NCBI GenBank assembly: GCA_029378245.1
Contig: JARKIF010000006.1
Location: forward strand, 744,001-808,000
From: Roridomyces roridus
Taxonomy: Eukaryota > Basidiomycota > Agaricomycetes > Agaricales > Mycenaceae
Length of the DNA: 64,000 nucleotides
Direction of reading: 5' to 3'
The notes under the pieces were generated by a model. That model had not been told where the DNA came from and ran no database searches. It saw nothing but the letters and a program-made list of their open reading frames with translations. The translations under genes were made by a program, and so were the position numbers. Shown here piece by piece: positions 11,920-23,055 of this stretch (positions are counted from its first letter, which is position 1; every line of letters starts with the position of its first letter).

Positions 11920-14208
11920 ATGCTTTGGACCCCCTGGACTAGCAGCGTACCCACCCCACCTCCCCCAGGAATACGCAGTCCCCCCGTTCCATGCAATGCT
12001 TTAGATCTCGTCAACTTCCCTCTCATCCTCACCACCGGCGTCATCGTGGACTCACGGCTCGATGCGCGGAAGCTTGAGGATACAATCATGATGCTGGTCG
12101 AACGCAAATTTCCCAGAGTGGGGGCAAGAATCGCGTTGCGAAATGGGGTCTGTTTTCTGCGAGGGTCAACCACGAGCGCTGACTTTTCATTCTTTCGGAG
12201 ATATGCCAGCCGTCAAGTTCACGGCGGAGGATCAAGTCGAGGCGTACCGCTCCGACGCTTCACGGCCACAGCTCCCCATGGACATGCCAAGACTCTCAGC
12301 CTCCTCGCCAACCATCTCAAAAGTTCCCGACCTGGATGCATATTTTCAAAGCCCTGGGCCAAAAACGATACAAGATTGGATTGAATCCAAAAGTCCTTTA
12401 TTACACATCCATGTCTCCGTATTCGACGACCTTACATTTATCGGAGTCACTTCTCCGCATGTAGGCTTCGACGCGGTCGGTACGGGAATCCTGCTCGATG
12501 CATGGACGCGGCTGATCAACGGGGTTGACCTCGGAAACAGTGTTCGCAGAATGCAGAGGGCTGAACTCCTTGGAACTCCCCGAGTCCCAATTCATCCCGG
12601 CGATGTTTCCAAGGTGGTGCGCCATCTTTTCGATTTCCCTCAGGCCATGCTCTCGCAGATCCGGTATGCGGCGCGCAAGGTGTGGCAGGGACTTTGGGAT
12701 CCGGAGGACGTTCATGCCTTTATTCGTGTCCCTGTAAGCGAAACCGGTATCGCGCGGATACGGAAGACGGATCAAGTCCGAGTCGGAGTAAAGCGCGATG
12801 AGAGCGGGTTGGTGTTGCAGATTTGCAACACGAGAGCGAGAGAGAAAGTTCGGGGGAACTCTTATATAATCAGTCGAAGAGGGACCTTCACCTGCTACGA
12901 GTAGGTTCACGAAGCTTTGCGCCGTGAACAAAGACGAGATAAAGAGTATCGCAACAAAGCTTTGCGTCGTTGGAATACTAGTCGATAAAGGTGTTCACTT
13001 AGGTTTCCTGCAATGTCTCGAAGCTTTGCGTCGAGAGAGTACAAGTAAGATAAGTGCAAGTGTAGTGTACGACGAGTACACTGAAGTTCACACAAAGGGT
13101 GAGAGTTCAACGGGTAGTTGTATTGCAGATGGGAGGAAAGTTCGATTTTCCCTACAGCGGGGAGGGACTCCCTTATATACGTATAACTACATTTAATGAG
13201 TCATAACCTGTGTCGATGCTGAGTAACGTATCGACACATTCTGAGTCAAATCAACTCGAAGGCATTGAGCACAGCGTCGATCGAAGAAGGCTGTAGCTGA
13301 TGCTGACGGAGCCCGAGAGTTGACCGAGGTTGAACCGTGAGAAGGAATGGACAAAAGAGACGAGCGATCAACAATTGGATTGCCCGCCATACATAGAGTG
13401 AATACATGGAGACTCGACCAGTCGAAAATAAATACAATCAGATATTCCATCACAGTCCCGAAAGTATTTCTGGCGAGCTGGAAGCGTCAGATCATGGATG
13501 AGCTGCAGAGGCAAGGGTCAGCGGAATGGGTGGGGAGTTCGGATGTTCTCCTCGCCTGGTGGCACAAGGTCGCTTGAATTAAAACACCAATGGTCGGCTC
13601 GTTTTTCTGATCGATCTCGACAGGAAACCCTAGGGCATCGAGCCAACGATGAAACACCCATGCATCTCGTGGTCGTCGTGAATCTCCGCAACAAGCCTAT
13701 CTTCTACGCCTCGGAGTTTGATTCAATCGGAGAGTACATCGGCAACGCCGTCAGCATCATCCCAGTCCCACCATTCCCAACGCGCACGTTCAACGAAGAG
13801 TCTATCGGACAGCTTGCGCTGCACTTGCGGCGTGCCATTAACGCGTATAACGCAGACCCGTCGGGCATTCGGGACGGCCTGCATTATATGTTCACCAACC
13901 CTGACGCATTTCTCCTACCCTACCCAGCTGCAGGCACCCAGTGGACACTGTCGACCAATTGGCGGATGGCCAGATTTGGTGCGCTCAATTTTTCGGGGGC
14001 ACAGATTCAACTTGGAGGGCAGACGAAGAAGACGGATGTCAGTTTCGTGTATCCGATCATGACTGCTGGGAGGAAGAGGCTCCCCATGCGTGAATGGTAC
14101 ATGGTGCTGATGGAGGATGAGGAGGTCGTTTGGGTCATGCAGGCTAGCGGGGCAAAGAACTGGGAGAATATCCGCCGTAGAACTGATTTTTGTTCATTTG
14201 AACTTTGA
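11920..14208 (+). pseudogene. BAHD-like acyltransferase copy A, disrupted
   Basis: A transferase-family (PF02458-like) protein that would move an acyl group from CoA to an alcohol or amine. ATG is at 11920-11922 (MLWTPWTSS). The HxxxD catalytic motif is visible as SPHVGFDAVGTG (near 12450-12485), and the later FGALNFSGAQ segment sits where DFGWG lies in relatives. Compared with the inverted copy at 15814-17391, copy A has two lesions. About 37 bp are missing near 12190, removing the 3' splice site of intron 1 and the start of exon 2 (VYEFQ..). A solo LTR (12733-13454) splits the exon between FIRVP and KVFLASWK. The rest (MDELQRQ.. to IRRRTDFCSFEL) remains readable. Both lesions are seen directly; loss of function is inferred. 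Confidence 0.8.
12733..13454. mobile_element. Solo LTR, 722 bp
   Basis: It begins TGTAAGCG and ends ATTCCATCACA. It is flanked by the 5-bp target duplication GTCCC (12728-12732 and 13455-13459), and excising one copy restores the acyltransferase frame (RVP-KVFLASW). It contains TATA-like runs (CTTATATAA near 12860, CTTATATACG near 13172) and internal repeats of GAAGCTTTGCGTCG. No coding region remains, as expected after LTR-LTR recombination. It is unrelated by eye to the 330-bp LTRs at 31764 and 41749. Confidence 0.8.
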
Positions 14209-14403
14209 AACGGATTCAACTCAAATTCAACTTGGGGAGGGCCGTTGCAGCGCAGTCGATTTAAAGAGTTGCAGGCGCAGGCCACGGCCAGCGGTCAGCG
14301 GGATGCGGGTTTGTCCTTGTCCAGGTGGGCAGAGATGGCGATCCTTTATGTTTAAACAAGTAATTCGACGGCGGCATGTGGGCGGCAAACAATCGAAGAT
14401 CTG

Positions 14404-14430
14404 ATCAGGGTTAGGGTTGATTGTCACGTG
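14404..14430 (+). promoter_or_regulatory. Telobox-like and E-box motifs upstream of the F-box gene
   Basis: AGGGTTAGGGTT followed by TTGTCACGTG lies about 30-50 bp before the start codon at 14457. The motifs are seen in the sequence; a regulatory role is only inferred. Confidence 0.25.
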
Positions 14431-14456
14431 TCGCGATCGTCTCTTGCCAGCAAACC

Positions 14457-15365
14457 ATGACCAGCGTTTCTGGGCTGCCCAAGCTACCTCCCGAGTTGGA
14501 GCGAGAGATCTTCGACATTGCAGCTACTGCGGCGCCAAATATGGTTCCCGCTCTCCTCCGCGTAGCCCATCGGGTCCTTGAATGGTGACTCGTGAGCCAA
14601 GTTGCCAGCCGATCTAACCCTTTGTGTGCCAGGATTGAGCCTCATTTGTATCGACACATGCGTATATCGTTCCACAATCCCGCGTATCTCCTGGCACTTG
14701 GGCACGCACTCGATCGCAAACCTCTCGATTTCTTCGCGCACACCGCCCGATATCTATCTGTTTCTACTGCGGGTTCCTATGGCAGCTGCGACCTCGCAGT
14801 CGTCGAACGCCTTCTCGGCGCCTGCACTGGTATTAACGACATCTTTTTCAACTTGTCTAGCTACTACGTCAATCGTCTCCCGCCCATCCTCTCTGTCCTC
14901 ACACATCTTCGCCCCACCCATTTATCCATCCTAGGGAGGCCTCCCGTGAGCGGAGCGTTTCACTTCAGGCTTCCATTCTTCCAAAGCCTCACGCACCTTC
15001 AACTTCTTGACCACGGGCCCAACAGCGCGCTATCGCGGACATGGCCTCACTGGCCCGCGCTGGCGAAACTTCCCTTCCTCACACATCTGGCGGTTCATTG
15101 CGAGGAAGATGTGCTCGCCCACATACTCTCTGTGATACCGAATCTCCAAGTGCTCGTACTGTCCGCGTTCTCGCCCTCGCAACTCCGTGTCTCCCTGATC
15201 CCTCGCGATCCACGAGTTTTCGTGAGCCCTTCGTTAGCGTGCGTCCTCCGTTGGTATGCCGCTGCGAGAGGTGGAGAAGATCTTTGGGCTTCCGCGGATG
15301 CCTTTATCGAGAAGAAACGCATGGGTGAGATTGAGGGTGAGTGTGCACGGCTCAACTCCGTTTGA
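14457..15365 (+). CDS. F-box-like domain protein
   Basis: The start ATG at 14457 gives MTSVSGLPKLPPELEREIF, the opening of an F-box-like domain common in agaricomycete expansions. One intron (about 14587-14633) joins RVLEW to IEPHLYRHMRI. The rest, about 250 residues, is a leucine-rich substrate-recognition region (LTHLRPTHLSILG, SLTHLQLLDHG, LTHLAVHCEEDVLAHIL), ending LNSV. Family members are thought to recruit targets to SCF ubiquitin ligases. The frame is open and the gene looks intact. It sits between the two inverted acyltransferase copies, on the same strand as copy A. Confidence 0.75.
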
Positions 15366-15561
15366 AGATTGCTGAAAGCCCTTTCAGAATCCTGCTGTTG
15401 GTGACATGTGGGTTGAAGAACAGTCTGTAGCATACACATGTGCACGATAATTGGCCTTGTCATTGAACTGAGAAACACCACGGCTGGAGCAGGTCACCAG
15501 TCACAGTATGACTATCAGCGCTGTGTAATGAATCAATCCGATTGCATCGCGGCCGCCCTTT

Positions 15562-15737
15562 TAGACGACGCGCTACCACGTCGCGGCGTATATTGTCGCG
15601 CTGCTCTTCGAACGGGGTCCAGAGGCGCTCGCTGGTCAGATCTTCGAATTCGTCATTCGTGGGCTCAGGCGCGATAAGGGCATTGTGCAGGAGATGAAGG
15701 ACGGCACGGTGAAGACCGAGTGGGTGTTGGATGCTTG
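15562..15737 (+). pseudogene. Orphan terminal exon
   Basis: After an acceptor-like CCCTTTTAG, a frame of about 57 codons reads YHVAAYIVALLFERGPEAL, then GQIFEFVIRGLRRDKG, and ends TEWVLDA plus TGA. It looks like genuine protein sequence, but no upstream exons fit between it and the F-box gene. I read it as the 3' remnant of a lost gene; the family is not recognised. Confidence 0.35.
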
Positions 15738-15813
15738 AAGAGTGTGCTCGGTGTCGTTGCCACACACTACGGCACGCTCACTCAAATTCAAACCATCCCT
15801 ATTCCTTGACGTT

Positions 15814-17391
15814 TCAGATGAATAAAACATTACTCCTACGACGTATATTGTCCCACTCCTTCGCACCACTGACCTGAATGACCCAAACAGCCTCTTCATC
15901 TTCCATCAAACTCATGCAACCCCCTCGCGAAGGGCGCCTCTTCCCTTCAGCAGTAATGATCGGATACACAAAATTGACACGCGCCTGACCTCCGGGTTCA
16001 ATCTGCGCCCCCGAAAAATCGAGTGCACCAAACCGCGCTGCTCGCCAGTTGGTCGAGCCTCTGAAATCTGCACCCACTGGGCAGGGGAAGAGCAGTTTCC
16101 CTGGGTTGGCGAAGACGTAGTGCAAGTCGTCTTAAATCCCCGCAGGGTTGGCGTTGTAGGCGTTGATGGCGCGGCGCAGGCGGAGTGCAAGCTGTCCTAC
16201 TGACTCGCTGTTGAATGTGCTCGTCGGGAATGGGGGGACTGGGATGAATGAGACTGCGTTGCAGATGTATTGTTTGATGGATTCGGAATCCGAGAGATTC
16301 GAGAAGATGGGCTTGTTGCGGACATTCGCGACGATGAAGATGTGCATTGGTGTTTCATTGTTGGCACGATGGCCAAGGGTTTCCTGGAAATAGAGGGATT
16401 AGATACCGAGGCGAAGGTTCAAGTTCTAACCTTGTACCACCAGGCGAGCAAGATATCTGAACTTCCCACCCACTCGGTCGACCCTTCCCTCTTCAACTGG
16501 TCCATGATCTGGCACTTCCAGTCCGCCAAAAACGCTTTCGGCACGCGAACAAAGACGTGGACGTCTTCTGGGTCCCAGAATTCATTCCACAACTTTTGGG
16601 TCACCCATCGGATCTGCGAGAACAGCGGGAGATCGAAGAGACCGCGTGGCACCAACTTGGGTACGGCCAGGGGAGAATGCACGGGGGCGAACCTCTTAAA
16701 CGGCTCCGAGTCCCAATTCATCCCCGCAATCTCATCCAAATCCGCGCCGTTGATTAGCCGCGTCCACGCATCAAGCAGGATACCCGTGCCGACGTCGAAG
16801 CCTGCATGCGGAGAGGTAACTCCGATGAATGTGAGGTCTTCAAATACACAGACATGAATGTGCAACAGCGGGCTTTTGCATTCAATCCAGTCTTTTATCG
16901 TTGTTGGCCCAGGGCTTCGGAAGTATTCATCCAGGTCGGGGACTTTTGAGATGGTGGGTGAGGATGTTGAGAGTCCTGGCATGTCCATCGGAAGCTGGGG
17001 CCGTGAAGCGTCAGAGCGGTACGCCTCGACATGATGTTCCGCCGTGAACCTGACGGCTGGCATATCTCCTCCGAACTCCTCAGGCACCTGGAATTCATAC
17101 ACCTACGAAATAATGAGAAAGGTTAACACTGGTCGTTGAATATCCGGGAAAACAGACCCCATTTCGCAACGCGATTCTTGCTCCCGCTCTGGGAAATTTA
17201 CGCTTGACCAGCACCGTGATAGTATCTTCCAGCTTCCGCACATCGAGCCGTGCATCCACGATGAGGCCGGTGGTGAGGATGAGTGTGAAGTTGGCGAGAT
17301 CCAGAGCAGTGCATGGAAGGGGGGGACTGCGCACTCCTGGGGGAGGTGGGGCAGGCGAGTTGCCAGTCCTGGCAGTCCAGGTCCAAAGCAT
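15814..17391 (-). pseudogene. BAHD-like acyltransferase copy B, nonsense codon
   Basis: Inverted paralogue of copy A, with the same exon layout and similar promoter sequence. ATG is at 17389-17391 (MLWTWTART). Exon 2 begins VYEFQVPEEFGGDMPAV after intron 1, and the HxxxD motif is SPHAGFDVGTG. A second intron (about 16390-16434) separates LLAWWYK from ETLGHRAN. At 16132-16134 an in-frame TAA falls between NPAGI and DDLHYVFANP, where copy A has CGG. The reading frame then stays open to a stop at 15814-15816 (through ALDFSGAQIE and EAVWVIQVSGAKEW). The single stop would remove about 100 C-terminal residues. It is either a recent pseudogene or a base error. Confidence 0.75.
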
Positions 17392-17718
17392 GATGCGAAG
17401 AGTCACAGTTGCTTGGGCACCCTTCCTTCTACATGTATGCCGACGAAGGCTGCGGGGAAGCAGCGGCCTGTGGCTACATTCGAGGGATGACCGGTCGATG
17501 ATCTGTCCAGCAATTCGGCTGTCTCAGGCTAGCGCTGTGTCTCGTAGACAATATTGTCTGGCACGATTGTTGGATGCGTTGATGGAGCCCGAGCAACACT
17601 TCCACGTCGAAGCCGATTCAAGACAAGGACACCAGCCGAGATGCCGCTCGTGTTCCGCCTCACAGTTCCGGCTATCAAAACCACGTGACAGCACCCCCTT
17701 TTGCTTCACACCAGCACA
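17392..17718. other. Divergent intergenic region
   Basis: Spacer between acyltransferase copy B (minus) and an F-box gene (plus). Its left 80 bp matches the region before copy A (GCTTCCCCGCAG and GTGCCCA..CAACT..GACTCTTCGC), so the duplication included the promoter. Confidence 0.5.
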
Positions 17719-19094
17719 ATGCTTCCCCAAGAACTCATCGAAGCCATCGTCGACGGCGTCCCGGACAAGCCATCGCTCGAAGCATGTGCCATCTCGGCTC
17801 GCGCCTTCGTCGCACCTGCCCAACGCCTCCTGTTTCAGCGTCTGGAGCTCCCTCGGCTCGATCCGTTTGAGCCATCCTCACTCGAGCGATCCTGGAAGCG
17901 TCTAGAACGTGTGGCCAACCTGCTCTCCTCCTTCTCACCCCACCTGGCGGATCTCGTACTGGATCTCGAAATCGCCGACGGAAACTCGGATTGTGGGCCG
18001 ATGCTCACGCTACTGCAGTCCCTTCACAAGGTCCGGCGATTGCGGTTCCGGGGGACGTTGGAGTTTGACTACTCGGACGTCTTTTACTCGGGGCTGGTTA
18101 ACTTCATCCGGCAAACGTCGATGCAGACCATCGTGCTCGACGTGCGCACCGATCTCTTTTCGCCGCGGCTCTGAGATTCTGTACCCACATCTATGTGGAC
18201 ATGCGGACGTACACAGACGGCCACGACATCGTCCCTGGCAATCCCCAGGAAGATCCCGATGGCGGTGTGTGTGCATCGCAATAAACGGACAAAAAAACTC
18301 TAATCCCATCCAGATACAGACTCCCAGCGGCCTATCCAAAACCTCATCATGACGCGTAATAGTGCAATGTCAGCACGACTCCTACGTCCCGAGCTGAGGA
18401 AACACCTTCGACGCCTCCAGCGTGCCGAGATCTACGGCCCCGACCCGGCCCTCCTCGCATCCCTCGCATCGGCATGCTCGGCGCTAACCACCCTCGCGAT
18501 CCATCACTCAGGGTTCGGCGGTACGTTTCTTTCTAGCGGAAGCGATGGGAGACTGTGAGACTGAACTGAAGCTTAGGCGGCAATTGGCTTGCATCCCCTT
18601 GCTTCCCGACCGTCACCCTCTTGGAGATTTTCTTGCCGCTAGACGCCGTCTGGATGACCAAGCTATCAGACGTCCTGCCCCATCTCCCCTCATACTTTCC
18701 CAGAATCGTTGAACTCCGCCTCCATTTGTCTGCATTCATGCCGTTCCCGCCCTCCGCGCGGAACGACCAACAGTACAGAGAGCTCGACACGCAGCTGAGC
18801 GATTTCATCTCAGACCCTAAGGTCAAGGTGAATATCATCGTCCGATGTAAGCCCCAGACCCTCATTGGGACCATCTCACCCGCTCTGCTTCGCGGTTATT
18901 TTGACGGTATGCTACCGAGGACGCGGAGTGGAAGCCGTCTCGCGATATTTCATACCCAGACGGCGCCGACGTGCTCCGAGTGGGACCGGGAGGATCATTC
19001 GTATGGGGAGTTGCCGCTGGATTGGGTGGCGCGTGCGGCGAGGGTTGCCGTGTATGGTGAGGAGTTGGATGGCGCGGGGATGTTGTCTATATGA
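17719..19094 (+). CDS. F-box family protein, apparent frameshift
   Basis: ATG at 17719 gives MLPQELIEAIVDGVPDKPSL and ARAFVAPAQRLLFQRLEL, the F-box opening typical of agaricomycetes, followed by leucine-rich sequence. Near 18165-18172 the frame breaks: ..RTDLFSP meets an early TGA, while the +1 frame continues ALRFCTHIYVDMRTYTDG. There is no plausible intron at that point. Introns near 18258-18310 and 18520-18577 then join GNPQEDPDG to RPIQNLIMTRNS and SGFGG to NWLASPCFPTV. The protein ends EELDGAGMLSI at 19094. Without the one-base break the protein would be about 415 residues. The break is a frameshift mutation or an assembly error. Confidence 0.65.
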
Positions 19095-19609
19095 CGAGCT
19101 TTGGAGCGGCATTTGGTTGATGTGGTAGGACGCACTGTCGTTCGGTTCGAGTCCGGGATACTTACTTACCGTCGTAATGACTCGCATAGCGTTGAAACTG
19201 CTCTTTTCTCTTTTCAAATCGTTGTGGTTCCATTTTTCCTCGCCTTACTCTGGTTTTCACGGATTCAGGGCAGGGTGCGCGCTCGTACTCTCCATCTAGT
19301 TACGGGCTGCTGCATACGATGTGTGAACTGTATAGATGCCTTTTTAACCCATTTTACCCATTAAGAAAAGGCCGTTCTACGACGGGCGAATCGCGCGCAC
19401 ATTCAAGGAAATTGGAGAAGGGTCTGAGAAATAAATAAATAAAAACCGGTCCGAGGCGGCATGGACCCACCCAGAATGGAACTCGCTAGGCTCAACTTGT
19501 ACAGGGCTTCTGGTGCGGCGGGTGGTACGTCGACACGAATGCACTTGCAGTCCATATGAAATGAATTCTAATGTCTATCATACAAGTGACCGTTTCCTTT
19601 TTTATCAGA
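19095..19609. other. Convergent intergenic region
   Basis: No gene seen. It holds the 3' ends of the F-box gene and the minus-strand hypothetical gene. A B-box-like GGTTCGAGTCC near 19146 does not fold into a tRNA. Confidence 0.4.
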
Positions 19610-20892
19610 TTACAATTTGGCCCTCTCACTGCTCTCCCTGCCCCACGCCCGCACCTCATTCTCTCTCCTAGGCGACTTCGCCGTCGACGGGAACGACTGC
19701 ACCGCCGCCTGCTCCTCCTCCTCTTCCATTGACGCAGGCACATTGGTATCCCACGATCCGTCACGCAGCTTGACCGGCGGCGCTGTAAAATAACGCTCAT
19801 ATCCCACCTCGGCCTCGTCCCCGTACAGAACGACGCGTGTGCGTTCGGCGCCGTAGCCAAAGTGACATTTGGATGCCAAGTTGATTTTGGATCTGCGGCC
19901 GCTAGGGAGTGGAGTCAGTTAATAATTCGGGGCGGATAAACGGAAGCCACGAAAGCCGGGAAATGAAACATGAACATACCTGGGTGTGGAGTTGGCTGGG
20001 ACCAAAGTAAGATCCTGTGTCGGTGCTAGCGCCTCGAGGATGGCGTTGTGGAGTCCTTCATCAAGGGCAAGTCCAGGTTGGGCGGCGAGCTAAAGAAAGA
20101 GTCAATTAATCCGTCCATTATTGCTCATAAAAGCACGCACCGTAACGGCTGGCAATTCAAATGTCTGTGGCCCGGAGGAGAAGGGGAGAGTGCGGTCAAA
20201 GGCGGCGACGGGGGGTTGTCTGTGCTGATAATGCTGGGACCACGAGGACATGAACGCATAAACAAATTCGACCTTGCCTGAAGGATAGGGGCAATCAGAA
20301 GCTGTGGGGCAGTGAAGAACGGGACGTACCGATCATCCGTGACGACGACCACCCAATTGTTGTTTCGTTCGTCGTCCGGCAAAAAGTTACTCGCACTCGA
20401 AGTAGCGGCGCGTCCCACTGCGCCGCGGAATTCTCGCCAGCGTAGGAGTCGACGGCGTGCGGAGGGGGTAGGTCGTGGTATTCGTAGTGGTTGAACGGTT
20501 CGTCGGTTGTCACAAATGTCAGAGGTACTCCACGCGCTCCGTGTCCGATCTGCAGAGGAATTGTGAGTCTGTGCAGTGGTGTGGAGAAGATGGCGAACAC
20601 GCACAGCCCAGCTATCGCCTTTACTCCGTGGTCGGCCTGATGCGTGTGGGTAGCCGGTGAGGGAGTCATCGAATGCTTTGACGAGGCGCGATTCGACTAG
20701 GGGACCGGGGACCGTGCATGTTAGCGCAATCTATGTAGAAATGCGTCTTTCGTTGGAACATGGAAAACATTGAGGACGCACCTCCGTGTCAATACTGTCG
20801 GTAGCGGGTGCAGGGGGAGGGAATAGGCTCCGTTCGTGCGGTTTAACCCATACCGTGTGTTCGAGCTCGGGTGAGAAGGAGAAGAAGGACAT
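19610..20892 (-). CDS. Hypothetical multi-exon protein
   Basis: The start is probably ATG at 20890-20892 (MSFFSFSPELEHTVWVKPHE). Later exons read IGHGARGVPLTFVTTDEPF, DERNNNWVVVVTDDR, VEFVYAFMSSWSQHYQ, LALDEGLHNAILEALAP, ASKCHFGYGAERTRVVLYGD and VGYERYFTAPPVKLRDGSW. The end is acidic then basic (EEEEEQAAVQSF.. SSERAKL), with a stop at 19610-19612. About five introns are needed. Near 20425 the frame steps by one base between ENSAAQWDA and TSSASNFLPDDER without an intron. I do not recognise the family. The conserved look of the aromatic-rich segments supports a real gene. Confidence 0.5.
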
Positions 20893-21864
20893 GGTTGGGT
20901 GGGAAGAAGGCTTCTTTGAGTGGAGAGGAAGGAAAGACGGGGAGGGATGGGGGCGCAGCAAAAGAAGGTGGTGCACCATATGTACCAGCACAAGTATCCG
21001 AGATCGACGGTGATTGCGCATGCATTCTGACAACCGAGCCTTCCAACAACGCGCTTGGAACGCGCCAAACGACGCGCGTCGGTACGGATGGCCCTACCAG
21101 TACGTCCAATATCAAAAATCTCCTGCTTGAAAACCTGAGGACACTGTAGCTGCAGTCTGAGGACAATTACTTGCCTTGCAAGGACGTCAATTGAGCTTTC
21201 CCATTTTGAATCCGTGATCATGATGTATCACATGCTGCGGCACTGATCCCCGTACGTGCGATTTGCGTCGGTGATAGTGTCATAGCGATTATCCTGCGCG
21301 GCCCGACCGCACGATGTATTTCCGAATTGCGGTATCATGCCGATGGCAAAACAGTGGCAGTGGCGACCCACAGGTCCCCAGATTTCCGGGCATTTGTTTC
21401 GAGGGTGTGTCCATAAACGCCTGAGTGCAGCGTGCCGGCAATCATTTTCTACGTCCTGGCAATCGTTGCCCGTCGGCCGCGCGGTAGACTCGCTACCAGT
21501 TCCGTCAGAATCCGAATATCGCCACAATATGTGTGTTTGTTCGATGTTTGGTGATGACTGTCCTAATCGGGGGTGTTTGGGCAAAGTTTGGTCGTGGCGG
21601 ATATTCGGATCTGACGGCCTGGGGAACTCGGACACCCTTTTGGCAGGGCTGTGATTCGTAAGCGGTGGACTTAGCGAAATTCACGAAACGCGTCCCTCGG
21701 TCTTTTCGACATGTACTAAAGACATTCTCCCTCTCAAAGCAACTTCAAGTAAGATCTATTAAGATAAAAGCACAGTGTTTTGGAGCTTCTAATACATCTA
21801 TGTCGTCGAAATACGAGCCCCAGAGCCACTGACCCCTCTAGGCTAAGTCTACAACTGTCGGCTG
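20893..21864. other. Gene-poor stretch
   Basis: Upstream region of the minus-strand gene, then about 800 bp without a supportable gene. Overlapping ORFs here lack family features. Confidence 0.35.
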
Positions 21865-22134
21865 TCAAGGCCCAGCCGGTGGTTGTGGCTCCTCGAAAAC
21901 CCATCTGAGCTGCTTGTATTGACTGCTCGGCTGAGTCGTGGCGGGACTGGAAGCGGACATAGATGACGATGCCGCTGACATGGGTGGGAGTGGGGGAAAG
22001 GGGGAAGGGGTGTGTGTAAGTTGAGGAGCCACTGGGGTATACGGGTAGTATTGGTACGGCGTGAAGGCTGGCGGCATGCGTGCCGGAGTTGTTGTGGGAG
22101 TGGAAGCGGCCGTGGATGTCGACATGAGTCTCAT
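21865..22134 (-). CDS. Low-complexity ORF, hypothetical
   Basis: An 89-codon frame with ATG at 22132-22134 encodes a Ser/Thr/Pro/Ala/Tyr-rich peptide (TPYQYYPYTPVAPQL, SMSASSPATTQPSSQ) ending VFEEPQPPAGP. It could be the tail of a larger gene or a chance frame. No domain is visible. Confidence 0.25.
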   Translation of the reverse strand: MRLMSTSTAASTPTTTPARMPPAFTPYQYYPYTPVAPQLTHTPSPFPPLPPMSAASSSMSASSPATTQPSSQYKQLRWVFEEPQPPAGP

Positions 22135-22212
22135 ACATCATATCACTTGTGTCTGGCCTCCAGAGATTGTGTAAGTCTATGCCAATCTTCGTACGCAAAG
22201 TTTATTCAAAGT

Positions 22213-23055
22213 CTTTGATTAGCGATATCGTTTTGAACAACTGGTTGGTCAATACCACCGGTAATCCGAATTCATTCCTTGAATGCGACCTCTTGCAAGA
22301 GCACTTAAATTATTGGATAAAGGTTTGCGATGGCGCCTACATTATTCTCGTATTGATTTTGATGCCAGAACTTTTACCGTGCGCATGGCACCAATGCCCC
22401 ATGGGAATGGCTCGAGATGCTTGCTCCCTGTGTTGTTGTTCTCCGTGATCTCACCCGCAGCTTGAACGGACTCCTGGGAGCAGATCTCGGCACAAAACAC
22501 AAATCCCCTGACCACGCCAAGGACCTGCAAACCCTGATAAATTCCCTTCAACAACACGAGGTACACACCCTGCAGCGAGGACGAATCATCAGCGAAGAAG
22601 ACGGCGGTCCCGTCACTGATATCGTCAGCGCCGGTCTCATTGCCTTGACAGATGCCACTTCGAATCCACTCGATGAATACAACGCGGCGTTCGGACGTCT
22701 TCAAGCACGCTGTCGACTGCCGGTGCTGGTTCCTACGACAGTTGCACCACCTCCCCCAAGCCCGCCGTCCTCTTCCGCAACGGACGCTGCAGTGACGGAG
22801 GAGACTACAGCTCCACCACCAACGGATGCTGTAATCGGCGCTGTCGAGGAGGTGATTCCCGAGGTTGACGGGCCCGAAGAGGACCAAGGAGAGGAGCCTG
22901 TTGAGTCTGAGAATGAGGCTACACTCACGCTTGACATGGAAGGCGATGTTGAATTGAATATGGATGAGATGGGCTGGGTGTCCGAGGAACCGGAAAGTGA
23001 CGGCTCTGACGACGAGATGAGTGAGGAGGAGGATGAATTAACCACACTAGATTAG
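22213..23055 (+). pseudogene. DUF6589 family gene, 5'-truncated remnant
   Basis: The C-terminal part of a DUF6589 protein, a family highly expanded in agaricomycetes, of unproven function. The sequence reads DIVLNNWLVNTTGNPNSF and DLLQEHLNYWIK. An intron (about 22322-22367) leads to NFYRAHGTNAPWEWLEMLAP and VVVLRDLTRSLNGLLG. It continues to PLDEYNAAFGRLQARCRLPV and an acidic tail (MSEEEDELTTLD) with TAG at 23053-23055. The conserved N-terminal part and any start codon are missing upstream, where unrelated sequence begins. It is therefore read as a truncated copy. Confidence 0.65.

Noticed and set aside
19140..19170. tRNA gene suggested by GGTTCGAGTCCGGG
   Set aside because: A T-arm can be drawn but no acceptor stem or A box fits upstream.
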